A stretch of DNA of 64,000 bases from Jiangella endophytica (GCF_003427025.1 NZ_QVAI01000011.1:62001-126000), one strand, 5' to 3'; positions 23,477 through 31,746 are shown, numbered from the stretch's first letter. Numbers and translations: made by a program. The notes: generated from the letters alone by a model not told the origin.

Positions 23477-23824
23477 TCAAGCGCGGCGGGCGTCGGCGGC
23501 GGTGATGATCTCGTCGAGGCGGCCGAGGGCGGCGTGCAGTTCGGCGATGCGGCCGGCGATGCGGGCGCGCTCGTCGTCGAGCATGGCGCGCTGTTCGGCG
23601 GTGGTGGTGCCGGTGTCGACGCACGGCAGCAGCTCGGCGATGCGGCGGCTGGACAACCCGGCCGCGTAAAGCTGCTGGAAGAACCGGACCCGCCCGACGG
23701 CGTCGTCGTCGTAGTCGCGCTGACCGCCGGACGTCCGGCCGGAGGCGAGCAGGCCCTGCTGCTCGTAGTAGCGCAGCGCACGCACACTCACCCCGGACCG
23801 CCTCGCGACCTCACCGATGCGCAC
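23477..23824 (-). CDS. MerR family transcriptional regulator
   Basis: A 115-residue regulator. The N-terminal winged helix begins MRIGEVARRSGVSVRALRYYEQQGLL, the canonical MerR start. The wing region GGQRDYDDDAVGRVRFFQQL is followed by a coiled-coil dimer helix to the end. No cluster of metal-binding Cys is present (a single Cys near 69), so a drug, aldehyde or redox signal is more likely than a metal. It diverges from a short-chain dehydrogenase gene with a MerR-type promoter between them, so that gene is the likely target. Confidence 0.93.
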   Translation of the reverse strand: MRIGEVARRSGVSVRALRYYEQQGLLASGRTSGGQRDYDDDAVGRVRFFQQLYAAGLSSRRIAELLPCVDTGTTTAEQRAMLDDERARIAGRIAELHAALGRLDEIITAADARRA

Positions 23825-23840
23825 GCGCCCTCCTCAGGAC

Positions 23841-23872
23841 TTGACTCTCACGTCAGCGTCAGGTTCTAGCTT
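23841..23872 (+). promoter_or_regulatory. MerR-type promoter with 20-base spacer
   Basis: TTGACT (23841-23846) and TAGCTT (23867-23872) are separated by 20 bases. This long spacer is the hallmark of MerR-activated promoters. The spacer holds a partly symmetric CTCACGTCAGCGTCAGG for the regulator. The expected transcription start falls on or next to the ATG at 23879, so the dehydrogenase mRNA would be leaderless. Confidence 0.65.
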
Positions 23873-23878
23873 CCACAC

Positions 23879-24604
23879 ATGACGCAGACCTTCCCCCTCC
23901 ACGGTGCGGTCGCGCTGGTCACCGGCGCCAACCGCGGCCTGGGCCGGCACTTCGCCGGCCAGCTCCTCCGGCGCGGCGCGGCCCGCGTGTACGCCGCCGC
24001 CCGCCGCCCCGAGACCATCGATCTCCCGGGCGTCGTCCCGCTGCCGCTCGACATCACCGACGACACGGCGGTGCGGGCCGCGGCGGCGCGGGCCGGCGAT
24101 GTGACGCTGCTGGTGAACAACGCCGGCATCAGCCGCTGGACCAGCCTGCTGACCAGCGACGTCGCCGACATCCGCGCGGAGCTGGAGACCAACTTCTGGG
24201 GCACGCTCGCCATGGTCAGGGCGTTCGCCCCGGCGCTCGCCGCGAACGGTGGCGGCGCGGTCCTCAACGTCCTGTCGGCGCAGTCCTGGTTCGCCTACCC
24301 CAGCACGAACGGCTACCACGCGGCGAAGGCGGCGCAGTGGGCGCTCACCAACGGTGTCCGGCTGGAGCTGGCCGATCAGGGCACGCTGGTGACAGGGCTG
24401 CACCTCGGCGCCGTCGACACCGAGTTCAGCGCCGGCTACGACGGCCCCAAGGGCGACCCCGCCGACGCCGTCCGAGCCGGCTTGGACGGTCTCGAGGCCG
24501 GCGCTGCCGAGGTGCTGGCCGACGATTGGAGCGCCCACGTCAAGCGGTCGCTCGCCGGCGATCCCGCCGTCCTGTACGACGAGATCCGCGCGGGCGTCGT
24601 CTGA
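23879..24604 (+). CDS. Short-chain dehydrogenase/reductase
   Basis: A 241-residue classical SDR with TGANRGLG for NAD(P) binding (residues 16-23), the NNAG motif (81-84) and the catalytic YHAAK, where Tyr and Lys are spaced as in YxxxK; the catalytic Ser is in LSAQSW. The Asn-Arg after the glycine motif suggests NADPH. It probably reduces an aldehyde or ketone when the divergent MerR protein is activated. It starts right after the MerR-type promoter with no ribosome site. The substrate is unknown. Confidence 0.92.
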   Translation: MTQTFPLHGAVALVTGANRGLGRHFAGQLLRRGAARVYAAARRPETIDLPGVVPLPLDITDDTAVRAAAARAGDVTLLVNNAGISRWTSLLTSDVADIRAELETNFWGTLAMVRAFAPALAANGGGAVLNVLSAQSWFAYPSTNGYHAAKAAQWALTNGVRLELADQGTLVTGLHLGAVDTEFSAGYDGPKGDPADAVRAGLDGLEAGAAEVLADDWSAHVKRSLAGDPAVLYDEIRAGVV

Positions 24605-24832
24605 GCGCCCCCGCAGTATCCGCATGCTCAGAGTGGGCCCAGGTCGTGCGTGTCATTCCTGACGTCCGCGCCGCGGGCGGCGCTGGTCACGCGGAGCCGT
24701 CACCGGTAGCTCGAAGGTCGCCGCCGCCCGGCCGGACCCTCGCAGCCGGACCGGCCTTCACCCGGTTGGGGTGAGGGCACGACCGGCCGCGGCCGCCACG
24801 ATGGCCGGCGTCGGGGACTCCGAGGAGGCGTC

Positions 24833-25243
24833 ATGGCATCGCAGGAGGCGGACCGCCAGACCGTGACCGGATGGGTGGGCTGGGTCTGGTTCGGCGGCAT
24901 CATGCTCGTCACCCTGGGACTGTTCCAGGGGTTCCAGGGCCTGGTGGCACTGATCGACGACGAGTTCACCACCGCCATCGGCGATCGGCTGATCGTCGTC
25001 GACCTCACCACCTGGGGCTGGGTCCACGTGGCCATGGGCGCGCTGCTGGTGATCGCCGGCGCCGGCGTGCTCGCCGGAGCGCTCTGGGGCCGGATACTCG
25101 GCTCTGCGATCGCCGCCCTGAGCATCCTGGCCCAGCTGCCGATCCTGCCGGTGTACCCGATCTGGGCGCTGGTCGTGATCGCGCTGGACGCCATCGTGAT
25201 CTACGCCCTGATCGTGCACGGTGCGGAGGCGAGCGCCGTCTAG
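24833..25243 (+). CDS. Four-helix membrane protein (DUF7144-like)
   Basis: A 136-residue protein with four hydrophobic helices: GWVGWVWFGGIMLVTLGLFQ, WGWVHVAMGALLVIAGAGVL, RILGSAIAALSILAQLPILP and WALVVIALDAIVIYALIVHG. It matches small actinobacterial membrane proteins now grouped as DUF7144; the function is unknown. It has a strong ribosome site, GAGGAGG. It stands alone, and repeat copy B begins five bases after its stop. Confidence 0.85.
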   Translation: MASQEADRQTVTGWVGWVWFGGIMLVTLGLFQGFQGLVALIDDEFTTAIGDRLIVVDLTTWGWVHVAMGALLVIAGAGVLAGALWGRILGSAIAALSILAQLPILPVYPIWALVVIALDAIVIYALIVHGAEASAV

Positions 25244-25247
25244 TCGA

Positions 25248-25357
25248 GTGAGTCCGATCGTCCGTGGCGGGGCGGCAGTGTGCTCGGAATCGCATACAAC
25301 ACCAGGCGTTCTCCCGCTCCACCAGGCATGCATGCCTCGTGAGGCACCAGAAGGCCT
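25248..25357 (-). repeat. Palindromic intergenic repeat, copy B
   Basis: An inverted-orientation copy of the 8407-8536 element. Read on the minus strand it starts with the hairpin (AGGCCTTCT ... AGAACGCCT, centred on AGGCATGCATGCCT), then GGTGTTGTATGCGAT, AGCACACT, CCGCCCC and GGACTCAC. It lacks about two dozen bases found in the middle of copy A. The two copies face each other around the segment with the RiPP cluster. Confidence 0.78.
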
Positions 25358-25389
25358 CACGATGGCCCGCCTCCCTGAGGGTATCGATA

Positions 25390-25404
25390 TAGTAATCGTT
25401 ATCA
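25390..25404 (+). promoter_or_regulatory. Fur/Zur-like operator at the MFS promoter
   Basis: The 15-mer TAGTAATCGTTATCA (reverse TGATAACGATTACTA) matches 10 of 15 positions of the streptomycete Zur box TGAAAATGATTTTCA as I recall it. It overlaps TATAGT (25388-25393), a good -10 for the MFS gene, so bound repressor would block it. Zur rather than an iron regulator is favoured by the neighbouring operon. Confidence 0.55.
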
Positions 25405-25431
25405 TTCGTCTGGCGCCGGAGGAGGCGACCG

Positions 25432-26607
25432 GTGCTGCGCGACCGCGCGTTCGTCCGGCTATGGGTCGGCGCCACCGCATCAGGCCTGGCCACGTGGGCG
25501 CTGCCGTTCGTGCTCGCGCTGGCCGTCCTCGACCGCGCGCTGACCGGCACCGAGCTCGGCCTGGCCCTCGGCGCCCGGACCGTGGGATTCCTCGCCGCGG
25601 TGCCGGCCGGCGGTGTGCTGGCCGACCGGCACTCGCGCCGCGGCGTCGTGCTCTGGTCCGGGCTGGCCGCCGCGGCAGCGGGCCCCGTGATGGCGGCGGG
25701 GCTGGGCCGGTCGCTCGTCCTGCTGCTGGCCGGGGCGGCCGTCGCCGGCGCCGGGCAGGGTGCCTGCCGGCCGGCCTTCCAGGCGCTCACCGCCGAGGTC
25801 GTGGCGCCCGAGCGGCGGCAGCGGGCGAACGCGGCGATGAGCCTCGCGGTGCGGGTCACGACGTTGGTGGCGCCCGGGCTGACGGCGCTCGCGGCGGTCG
25901 TCACCGGGACGAGCGGGCTGCTGCTGGTCGTCGGCGGGCTCTGGCTGGTGGCTGCGCTGCTGCCGCCCCGCGGTGCCGGCGCGCCCGTTCGCGGCCCGCG
26001 GCACACCTCGGTGCTGTACGAGTTCGCCGACGGCGTCCGCGAGGCGCGGCGGCACCCCTGGTTCGTCGCCGGACTGGCCGCGCTGACCATCGTCATCGCC
26101 ACCGGATACTCGGCGACGGCGGTCGCGTTACCGCTGGTCAGCCGGGACCGCTACGACACCGAAGCGGTGCTGGCCGCGGCGCTGACGGCATACACCGCCG
26201 GGGCGCTGGCCGGTGCGGTGCTGATCGCGCGCTGGCGGCCGCGGGCACCCGGCTGGACCGCGCTGGCGGCGCTGGCCTGCTACGGCTTCGCTCCCCTGTG
26301 CCTGCTCGGGCCGGTCCCGGCGGCCGGGGTCGTCGCGGCGTACGTCCTCGCCGGCCTGGGCATCGAGGTGTTCAACGTGCTGTGGTTCACCGCGACCCAG
26401 CGCGAGGTCGAGCCGTCACGGCTGGCCCGGGTGTCGTCGCTGGACTTCCTCGCCTCGTACGGCCTGGCGCCGATGGGACTGGCGCTGTTCGCCCCGGCCA
26501 TGGACGCGGCCGGGGCGACGGTCGTGCTGGCGGTCTGCGCCGCCGCCTGCTTCATGGCGCCGGCGCTCGCGGCCCTGGTCCCGACGACGCGGAACCTGGC
26601 CCGCTGA
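25432..26607 (+). CDS. MFS transporter (EntS/metallophore exporter-like)
   Basis: A 391-residue major facilitator with about twelve helices. LADRHSRRGVVLWSG after helix 2 is the MFS motif A region, and the fold resembles the EntS-type exporters (DUF894/MFS_3). The GTG start is preceded by GGAGGAGG. It is convergent with the zinc-type ABC operon, with stops three bases apart, and carries a Fur/Zur-like box. The combined picture suggests export of a metal chelator or of a metal under zinc or iron control. The substrate is inference only. Confidence 0.85.
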   Translation: MLRDRAFVRLWVGATASGLATWALPFVLALAVLDRALTGTELGLALGARTVGFLAAVPAGGVLADRHSRRGVVLWSGLAAAAAGPVMAAGLGRSLVLLLAGAAVAGAGQGACRPAFQALTAEVVAPERRQRANAAMSLAVRVTTLVAPGLTALAAVVTGTSGLLLVVGGLWLVAALLPPRGAGAPVRGPRHTSVLYEFADGVREARRHPWFVAGLAALTIVIATGYSATAVALPLVSRDRYDTEAVLAAALTAYTAGALAGAVLIARWRPRAPGWTALAALACYGFAPLCLLGPVPAAGVVAAYVLAGLGIEVFNVLWFTATQREVEPSRLARVSSLDFLASYGLAPMGLALFAPAMDAAGATVVLAVCAAACFMAPALAALVPTTRNLAR

Positions 26608-26610
26608 CCC

Positions 26611-27597
26611 TCAGAGCCGCAGCGTCCGCAGATACGCGGCGAAGCCCTCCAGGCCGTCGATGTTGCGCGGCCCGCTGATGCCCTCGTTGTAGTCGAGCAC
26701 GTAGAAGCGGTCGGCGACGACGGCCGGCAGCCCGCTGGTGATCGGCGACGTCTTCAGGAAGTCGATCTTCTCCTGGGCCGGCTGGTCGCCGTAGTCGAGG
26801 ATGATGACGACCTCGGGCGCGGCCTGGACGACGGCCTCCCAGCTCACCTGGGTCCAGCGGGCCTCGAGGTCGGCGAAGACGTTGCGGCCGCCGGCGTACT
26901 CGATGATCTGGTTCGGCGGCACCTGGCTGCCCGCGGTGAACGGCTGGTCGGTGCCGGAGTCGTAGAGGAACACCGGCACCGGCCCGCCCTCGGGGGCGTT
27001 CGCTCGCACCGCGTCGACCCGGCCGCGGTACTCGGTGACGAGCTCGGTGGCGCGGTCCTGCACGCCGAAGATCGCGCCGAGCCGCTCGAGGTCGGCGTAG
27101 AGCGCGTCGAACGGCTCGACGCGCTCCGGGAAGCCCGGGTAGTTGAAGCAGGACTCGGTGTGCATGAAGCTCTGGATGCCCAGGCCGTCGAGGATTTCCG
27201 GGGTGATGCCCCGCTGGTCGCTGAAGCCGGAGTTCCAGCCGGCCACGACGAAGTCCGCCTCGGCGTCGACGACCAGCTCGCGGTTGAGCAGGTCGTCGCT
27301 GAGGAACTCGACCGCGGCGTAGTCCGACGCCCACGGCGACTCCTCGACCGGTGGGTTCGCCGGCGGCATGACGTAGCCGTGCACGTGGTCGGCCAGCCCG
27401 AGCGCGAACAGCTTGTCGGCGCTGCCGGCCTCGTAGACGACGGCGCGCTCCGGCGTCGTGTACTCGACCGGCTCACCACAGCGGTCGACGGTCACCGTCC
27501 GGTCGCCGGAGGACGTCTCCACCTCGGCGCCGCACGCGGCGAGGGTCAGGGCGCCGGCGGCGAGCGCGATCAGGGGGCGTCGGTGCGGGGTCGTCAT
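26611..27597 (-). CDS. FecB/BtuF-type ABC substrate-binding lipoprotein, Zur operon
   Basis: A 328-residue lipoprotein. The signal peptide with lipobox LAAC places the anchoring Cys near residue 22. The mature protein is a class III (periplasmic_binding_2) receptor with VVYEAGSADKLFALGLADHVHG, FVVAGWNSGFSDQRGITPE and SYEGI-like YNEGISGPRNIDGLEGFA. This clade is often annotated as a coenzyme F420-0 receptor. Here it ends a zinc-starvation operon, so zinc or a zinc chelate is a better guess. Its ATG overlaps the ATPase stop by ATGA. Confidence 0.85.
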   Translation of the reverse strand: MTTPHRRPLIALAAGALTLAACGAEVETSSGDRTVTVDRCGEPVEYTTPERAVVYEAGSADKLFALGLADHVHGYVMPPANPPVEESPWASDYAAVEFLSDDLLNRELVVDAEADFVVAGWNSGFSDQRGITPEILDGLGIQSFMHTESCFNYPGFPERVEPFDALYADLERLGAIFGVQDRATELVTEYRGRVDAVRANAPEGGPVPVFLYDSGTDQPFTAGSQVPPNQIIEYAGGRNVFADLEARWTQVSWEAVVQAAPEVVIILDYGDQPAQEKIDFLKTSPITSGLPAVVADRFYVLDYNEGISGPRNIDGLEGFAAYLRTLRL

Positions 27598-28385
27598 GTC
27601 GGGGTTCCCTCCGAAGTGGTGGCGGTGACGGTGTAGAGCAGTTGCGGCGCGCCGGTCAGCGGGTGCGGGACGACGGTCGCGGCGACACCGAACACGTCGC
27701 GGACCAGCGCCTCGGTGAGCACTCCGGCCGGGTCGCCCGCGGCGACCAGCCGGCCGCCGTCGAGCACGCCGATGCGGTCGCACACGGCGGCGGCGAGGTT
27801 GAGGTCGTGCAGGACGACGAGCACGGTCAGGCCGGCGCCGCGGAGCATGCCCAGCAGCTCGATCTGGTGCCGGACGTCCAGGTGGTTGGTCGGCTCGTCC
27901 AGCACCAGCACCCGGGGCTCCTGGACCAGTGCCCGCGCGACGAGCACGCGCTGGCGCTCGCCGCCGGAGAGCGAGAGGACGCCACGTCCGGCGAGGTGCA
28001 GCAGGTCCAGCCGACGCATCGCCGTCCGGCACAGCTCCCGCTCGCGGGCGGTGAGCGGCTGGTTGCCGCGCTGATGCGGGGCCCGCCCGAGCGCCACGAC
28101 CTCCTCGACGGTGAAGTCGAGGTCGCTGCCGCCCTGCTGGGTGAGCGCGGCGATGCGGCGGGCGCCGTCGCGGCGGCCCAGCCCGGCGAGGTCGTCGCCG
28201 CCGATCCAGACGGTGCCCCGGGTCGGCCGGAGCGCGCGGTACACGCAGCGCAGCGCCGTCGACTTGCCGCTGCCGTTCGGGCCGATCAGCCCGACGACCG
28301 TGCCGTCGGCGACGTCGAGGCTGAGGTCGCGCACCAGGTCGGCGCCGTCGATGGTGACGGTGAGGCGGTCCAGCCGCAGGTCCAT
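27594..28385 (-). CDS. FecE-type ABC transporter ATPase
   Basis: A 263-residue ATPase with Walker A GPNGSGKST, Q-loop ALTQQGGSDLDF, signature LSLSGGERQRVLVARAL, Walker B RVLVLDEPTNHLD and HDLN as the switch. It belongs to the siderophore/cobalamin class of importers. It lies between permease (1-base gap) and binding protein (ATGA overlap), giving a complete FecBCD-like importer. No second permease gene is present, so the permease should act as a homodimer. Confidence 0.94.
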   Translation of the reverse strand: MDLRLDRLTVTIDGADLVRDLSLDVADGTVVGLIGPNGSGKSTALRCVYRALRPTRGTVWIGGDDLAGLGRRDGARRIAALTQQGGSDLDFTVEEVVALGRAPHQRGNQPLTARERELCRTAMRRLDLLHLAGRGVLSLSGGERQRVLVARALVQEPRVLVLDEPTNHLDVRHQIELLGMLRGAGLTVLVVLHDLNLAAAVCDRIGVLDGGRLVAAGDPAGVLTEALVRDVFGVAATVVPHPLTGAPQLLYTVTATTSEGTPT

Positions 28386-28386
28386 G

Positions 28387-29457
28387 TCAGCGTCCCCCGA
28401 ACAGGTAGCCGCGGCGGCGCAGCAGCGCCACGAACACGGGCACGCCGACCAGCGCGGTGATGGCGCCCAGCGGCAGCTCGCGCGGCGCGACGACCGTTCG
28501 CGCGGCGACGTCGACCCACACCATGAAGATCGCCCCGCCCAGCGGCGCGACCGCGAACACCCGGGTGTGCCCGGCGCCGACGACCATGCGCACCAGGTGC
28601 GGCAGGATCAGGCCGACGAAGCCGATCGCGCCGCTGACCGCGACCATCGCCCCGGTCACGACCGACGACAGCAGGAACAGCCCGCGCCGCACCCGGCCCG
28701 CGTCGACGCCCAGGCTGGCGGCGGTCTCGTCGCCGAGAGCGAGCACGTCGAGCAGCCGCCCGGACCGGCGCAGCGCGACGACCGCGACGGCCACCGCCGC
28801 GGCGACCACCGGCAGCGAGCCCCAGGTGGCCGCGCCGAAGCTGCCCATCGTCCAGAACAGCACCGTGCTGGTGGCCTCGCCGTCCGGAGCGAAGTAGACG
28901 ATCACGCTCATCACGGCCTGGAAGCCGAACGACATCGCGACGCCGGTGAGCACCAGCCGCAGCGGGCTCATCCCCGCCCGCCCGGTGGCCGCGGCGTAGA
29001 CGAGGACCGACGCCAGCAGCGCGCCGGCGAACGCGCCGGCCGACACCGCGTAGATGCCGAGGGCGGCCAGCCCGCCGGTGACGATCACGGCGACCGCGCC
29101 GACCGACGCGCCGGAGGAGACGCCGAGCACGAACGGGTCGGCCAGCGCGTTGCGGACCATCGCCTGCACGGCGACGCCGACCAGGGCGAGTCCGGCCCCG
29201 ACGACGGCCGCCAGCAGCACGCGCGGGGTCCGGATCTGCCAGACGATCTGGTACGCCGTGGCCTCGTCCGCTCCGATCGAGCCGCCGGTCACCGCCGCCC
29301 ACAGATACCGGGCGGTGTCCGCCGGCGCGATGCTCGCCGCCCCGATGCCGATCGCGACCAGCACCGAGACCAGCAGCACCGCCGTCAGCCCGGCGGCCGC
29401 GAGCAGCAGCCCGCGGTCCGCGGCGACGCGGCCGGACGGCGGCGCCTCGGCCGTCAC
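28387..29457 (-). CDS. FecCD-family ABC transporter permease
   Basis: A 356-residue polytopic protein of the FecCD/BtuC family with about ten helices. Family landmarks are TPRVLLAAVVGAGLALVGVAVQAMVRNALADPFVLGVSSGAS, the classic N-P/ADP-LGV-SGAS box, and the C-terminal GLILPHLVRMVVGAGH. The GTG start at 29457 overlaps the methyltransferase stop (GTGA). Together with the next two genes it forms an importer placed at the end of the Zur-type operon. Confidence 0.94.
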   Translation of the reverse strand: MTAEAPPSGRVAADRGLLLAAAGLTAVLLVSVLVAIGIGAASIAPADTARYLWAAVTGGSIGADEATAYQIVWQIRTPRVLLAAVVGAGLALVGVAVQAMVRNALADPFVLGVSSGASVGAVAVIVTGGLAALGIYAVSAGAFAGALLASVLVYAAATGRAGMSPLRLVLTGVAMSFGFQAVMSVIVYFAPDGEATSTVLFWTMGSFGAATWGSLPVVAAAVAVAVVALRRSGRLLDVLALGDETAASLGVDAGRVRRGLFLLSSVVTGAMVAVSGAIGFVGLILPHLVRMVVGAGHTRVFAVAPLGGAIFMVWVDVAARTVVAPRELPLGAITALVGVPVFVALLRRRGYLFGGR

Positions 29458-30029
29458 GCGGCGGCCCGCCGGACCAGCGCCACACCGTCGCCGGCCGGCT
29501 CCAGTGCGAGCGTGGCCGGCAGGTCGGCGGCGATGTCCTGGGCGGTGAGGACGCGCCAGTCGCCGGTGAACCGGTACGAGCGGACCAGCCGGTCGCCCTG
29601 CCGGACCTCGTACAGGCTGGTGTACTCGTGCCGGGCGCCGGCGGCCAGGTGGTGCGCCCGGTACTCGTAGTCGCCGAGCCGCCGGGTCTCGACCACCTCC
29701 GCCCGCCCGGTCTCCGGGCGCTGCGTCGTGACCAGGCCGGCGCCGCCGGCGCACAGCCGCGACCCGAGCCACGCGAACAGCCCGCGCCGGTCGGCCCGGC
29801 CGAGATGGCCCAGCACGTGCGCGCAGACGAAGCCGTCGACGCGCTCGGGCAGCAGGCCGAGATCGGCCGGCGCCGCACCGGCGACGACCTCGACGACCTC
29901 GACGACGACCGCGCCGTCGCCGAATTGGGCGAAGGCGGCGCGGACGTGCGGGCCCAGCCGCTCCCACGGCTCGGTCATGAACAGGTCGTGGAACTCGGCG
30001 AGCCGCTCGTAGCTCGTCTCCGTCGACAT
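29454..30029 (-). CDS. Small methyltransferase-like protein, Zur operon
   Basis: A 191-residue protein resembling a class I SAM-dependent methyltransferase, but with a weak core. The usual glycine loop is replaced by VVEVVEVVAGAAPADLG. A motif IV-like VDGFVCAHVLGHLGR and GAGLVTTQRPE, in place of the usual post-I/motif VI strands, are visible. It may be a reduced or non-canonical enzyme. It lies eight bases after the S14 gene and overlaps the permease, so it is tightly tied to zinc starvation. A chelator-modifying or metal-sensing role is speculation. Confidence 0.7.
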   Translation of the reverse strand: MSTETSYERLAEFHDLFMTEPWERLGPHVRAAFAQFGDGAVVVEVVEVVAGAAPADLGLLPERVDGFVCAHVLGHLGRADRRGLFAWLGSRLCAGGAGLVTTQRPETGRAEVVETRRLGDYEYRAHHLAAGARHEYTSLYEVRQGDRLVRSYRFTGDWRVLTAQDIAADLPATLALEPAGDGVALVRRAAA

Positions 30030-30037
30030 CGGCGGGG

Positions 30038-30343
30038 CTACCAGCTGGACTTCGTGACGCCGGGCAGCTCGCCTCGGTGCGCCAGCTCGCGCAGGCGGAT
30101 CCGGGACAGGCCGAACGCGCGGTAGACGGCGCGCGGCCGGCCGTCGATCTGGTCGCGGTTGCGCAGCCGGGTGGGGCTGGCGTCGCGCGGCTGCCGCGAC
30201 AGCGCCCGGCGCGCGGCCGCCCGCTCGTCGTCCGTGCTGGCGGGGTCGGCGAGGACGCGCTTCAGCGCGGCCCGGCGCTCGGCGTAGCGGGCGACGATCT
30301 CGCGACGGCGGGCATCCTTGGCGATCTTGCTGCGCTTGGCCAT
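30038..30343 (-). CDS. rpsN: 30S ribosomal protein S14, zinc-independent paralogue
   Basis: A 101-residue S14 of the long type, beginning [28 protein letters not shown] and ending [18 protein letters not shown]. It contains no Cys, so it lacks the CxxC-CxxC zinc ribbon of the housekeeping short S14. Such Cys-free copies replace the zinc form when zinc is scarce and are repressed by Zur in actinobacteria. The start codon directly follows the L28 stop (TAG then ATG), and the operon context fits. Confidence 0.96.
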   Translation of the reverse strand: MAKRSKIAKDARRREIVARYAERRAALKRVLADPASTDDERAAARRALSRQPRDASPTRLRNRDQIDGRPRAVYRAFGLSRIRLRELAHRGELPGVTKSSW

Positions 30344-30580
30344 CTAGATCCGCTCCCCGCGGGCACGGAGACCGGCGACGACGGCCTCGATGCCGCGCTT
30401 GTCGATGGTCTTGATGCCACGCGCGCTGACGGTGAGCGTGACGGTGCGGCCCAGCGACGGCACCCAGTAGCGCTTGCGCTGGATGTTGGGGTCGAACCGG
30501 CGCTTGGTGCGCCGGTGGGAGTGCGAGATCGAGTGGCCGAAGCCCGGCTGGGCGCCGGTGACCTGGCAGCGTGCGGACAT
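30344..30580 (-). CDS. rpmB: 50S ribosomal protein L28, zinc-independent paralogue
   Basis: A 78-residue L28, starting [32 protein letters not shown]. It has only one Cys (residue 5), so the paired CxxC zinc motifs of the zinc-binding form are absent. I chose the ATG at 30580, with GGAAGG seven bases upstream, rather than the longer open frame. It is co-transcribed with the Cys-free S14 and the COG0523-like gene, the standard set of a Zur-controlled ribosome remodelling operon. Confidence 0.95.
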   Translation of the reverse strand: MSARCQVTGAQPGFGHSISHSHRRTKRRFDPNIQRKRYWVPSLGRTVTLTVSARGIKTIDKRGIEAVVAGLRARGERI

Positions 30581-30611
30581 GGTGGTGCCTTCCTGTGCGG
30601 AGCTGACGGGG

Positions 30612-31733
30612 TCAGAGCGGGCTGTGGATGTCGCCCAGCCAGGCCTCGAAGCCGTCACCGGCGGCCTCCCAGCAGGAGCCGCGCCGGCGCACCTCGGCGT
30701 CGTCGAGGAGACAGCGATCGAACGCTGCGGCCAGCTCGTCGCGGCCGTCGTCCATGCCGGTGACGACGATGCGCGTGAACGGCCGGCGACGGCCCCACGG
30801 CTCGGCGACGCCGATGCTCAGCTGGCCTCCGGCGCCGTCCCACGCACAGGCGACCGCCGACCGCGTCGGCAGCCAGAAGCAGCCGCGCGAGCGCCGCAAC
30901 CCACCCCCGAGGGCGGCGATGTCCGCGTACAGGCGGTCCGGGTGGAAGGGCCGGTCCGAGTGCAGGTCCAGCCGCCAGGGCCAGCCGGCCGCGCCTGCCG
31001 TCGGACCCTGCGGCCGGCCACCACCGTCCGCTCCGGCGTGGGCCGGCAGCGGTCCCGGCCGCACCTGCGCGGCCCAGGCCTCGGCGGCCGCGTGGTCGTG
31101 GATGCCGGCCAGCAGCCGGGCGGTGTCGAGCCCGCCGTCGCCCTCCGGGACGACCGCGCCCGGGCGGGCCAGCGTGCGAACCAGCTCCAGCTCCGCCGCA
31201 CCGGCCGCCCCGACGACGGTGACGGCGTCGGCGTACTCCACCTGCGCCGCGCCGACCTCGGCCACGCCGCGGCGGTCGTCGGCGGACGTGTGCACGCCGC
31301 GTTCGCACAGCAGCTCGTCACCGAGTAGGTCGTCGACCAGCCGGTCGCCGTCGACGGCGCACAGCACACCGGCGATGCGCACGCGCCGCAGCCGTGGGTC
31401 GCCGGCGGCGACCCGGCACACCTGCTGCCCCTCGGCACCGGCCGGCAACTGCGCGACGACGGCGCCCCAGCGGCCGCCCTCGGCCAGCCGCGCCAGCGTC
31501 GGCGCGACGTCCTCGCGGACGGCACAGCTGACGCAGGCGTGCTCGAGGTCGATCTCCTCGCTCTCGAGCACGCCGGTGACGTCGCTGACCGTCCGCAGCA
31601 GCACGCCGCGGCCCACGTCGATGCGGTGGTGCGCGACGACCGCGTCCGGGAGGTCCCACTGCAGCGCGATGGTCGCCGACGCCATCGCGTCGGGCGCGAC
31701 ACCGGTCACCAGGACGACGGGAGTGGTGTGCAT
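30612..31733 (-). CDS. COG0523/CobW-like protein with degenerate P-loop
   Basis: A 373-residue protein with the overall COG0523 plan: an N-terminal GTPase-like half with [12 protein letters not shown] (in place of the usual CxCC metal site), [16 protein letters not shown], and a C-terminal CobW_C-like domain ([13 protein letters not shown]...[11 protein letters not shown]). The expected Walker A GxxxxGKT is replaced by [11 protein letters not shown], so GTP binding is doubtful. Such proteins are induced under zinc limitation and may act as zinc chaperones. It is the first gene after the Zur-like box, with GGAAGAG before the ATG. Confidence 0.88.
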   Translation of the reverse strand: MHTTPVVLVTGVAPDAMASATIALQWDLPDAVVAHHRIDVGRGVLLRTVSDVTGVLESEEIDLEHACVSCAVREDVAPTLARLAEGGRWGAVVAQLPAGAEGQQVCRVAAGDPRLRRVRIAGVLCAVDGDRLVDDLLGDELLCERGVHTSADDRRGVAEVGAAQVEYADAVTVVGAAGAAELELVRTLARPGAVVPEGDGGLDTARLLAGIHDHAAAEAWAAQVRPGPLPAHAGADGGGRPQGPTAGAAGWPWRLDLHSDRPFHPDRLYADIAALGGGLRRSRGCFWLPTRSAVACAWDGAGGQLSIGVAEPWGRRRPFTRIVVTGMDDGRDELAAAFDRCLLDDAEVRRRGSCWEAAGDGFEAWLGDIHSPL

Positions 31734-31746
31734 GGGCGGCTCTTCC

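Noticed and set aside
23432-23869. Rightward open frame starting after AAGGAGAG near 23414
   Set aside because: Beyond the first ~15 codons it runs antisense through the MerR gene with shadow-type composition, and it resembles no family.
25390-25404. Reading the MFS box as an IdeR/DmdR iron box
   Set aside because: The TTAGG-n-CCTAA pattern of actinobacterial iron boxes is absent; the sequence fits a Fur-family AT-rich palindrome, and the neighbour operon is zinc-type.
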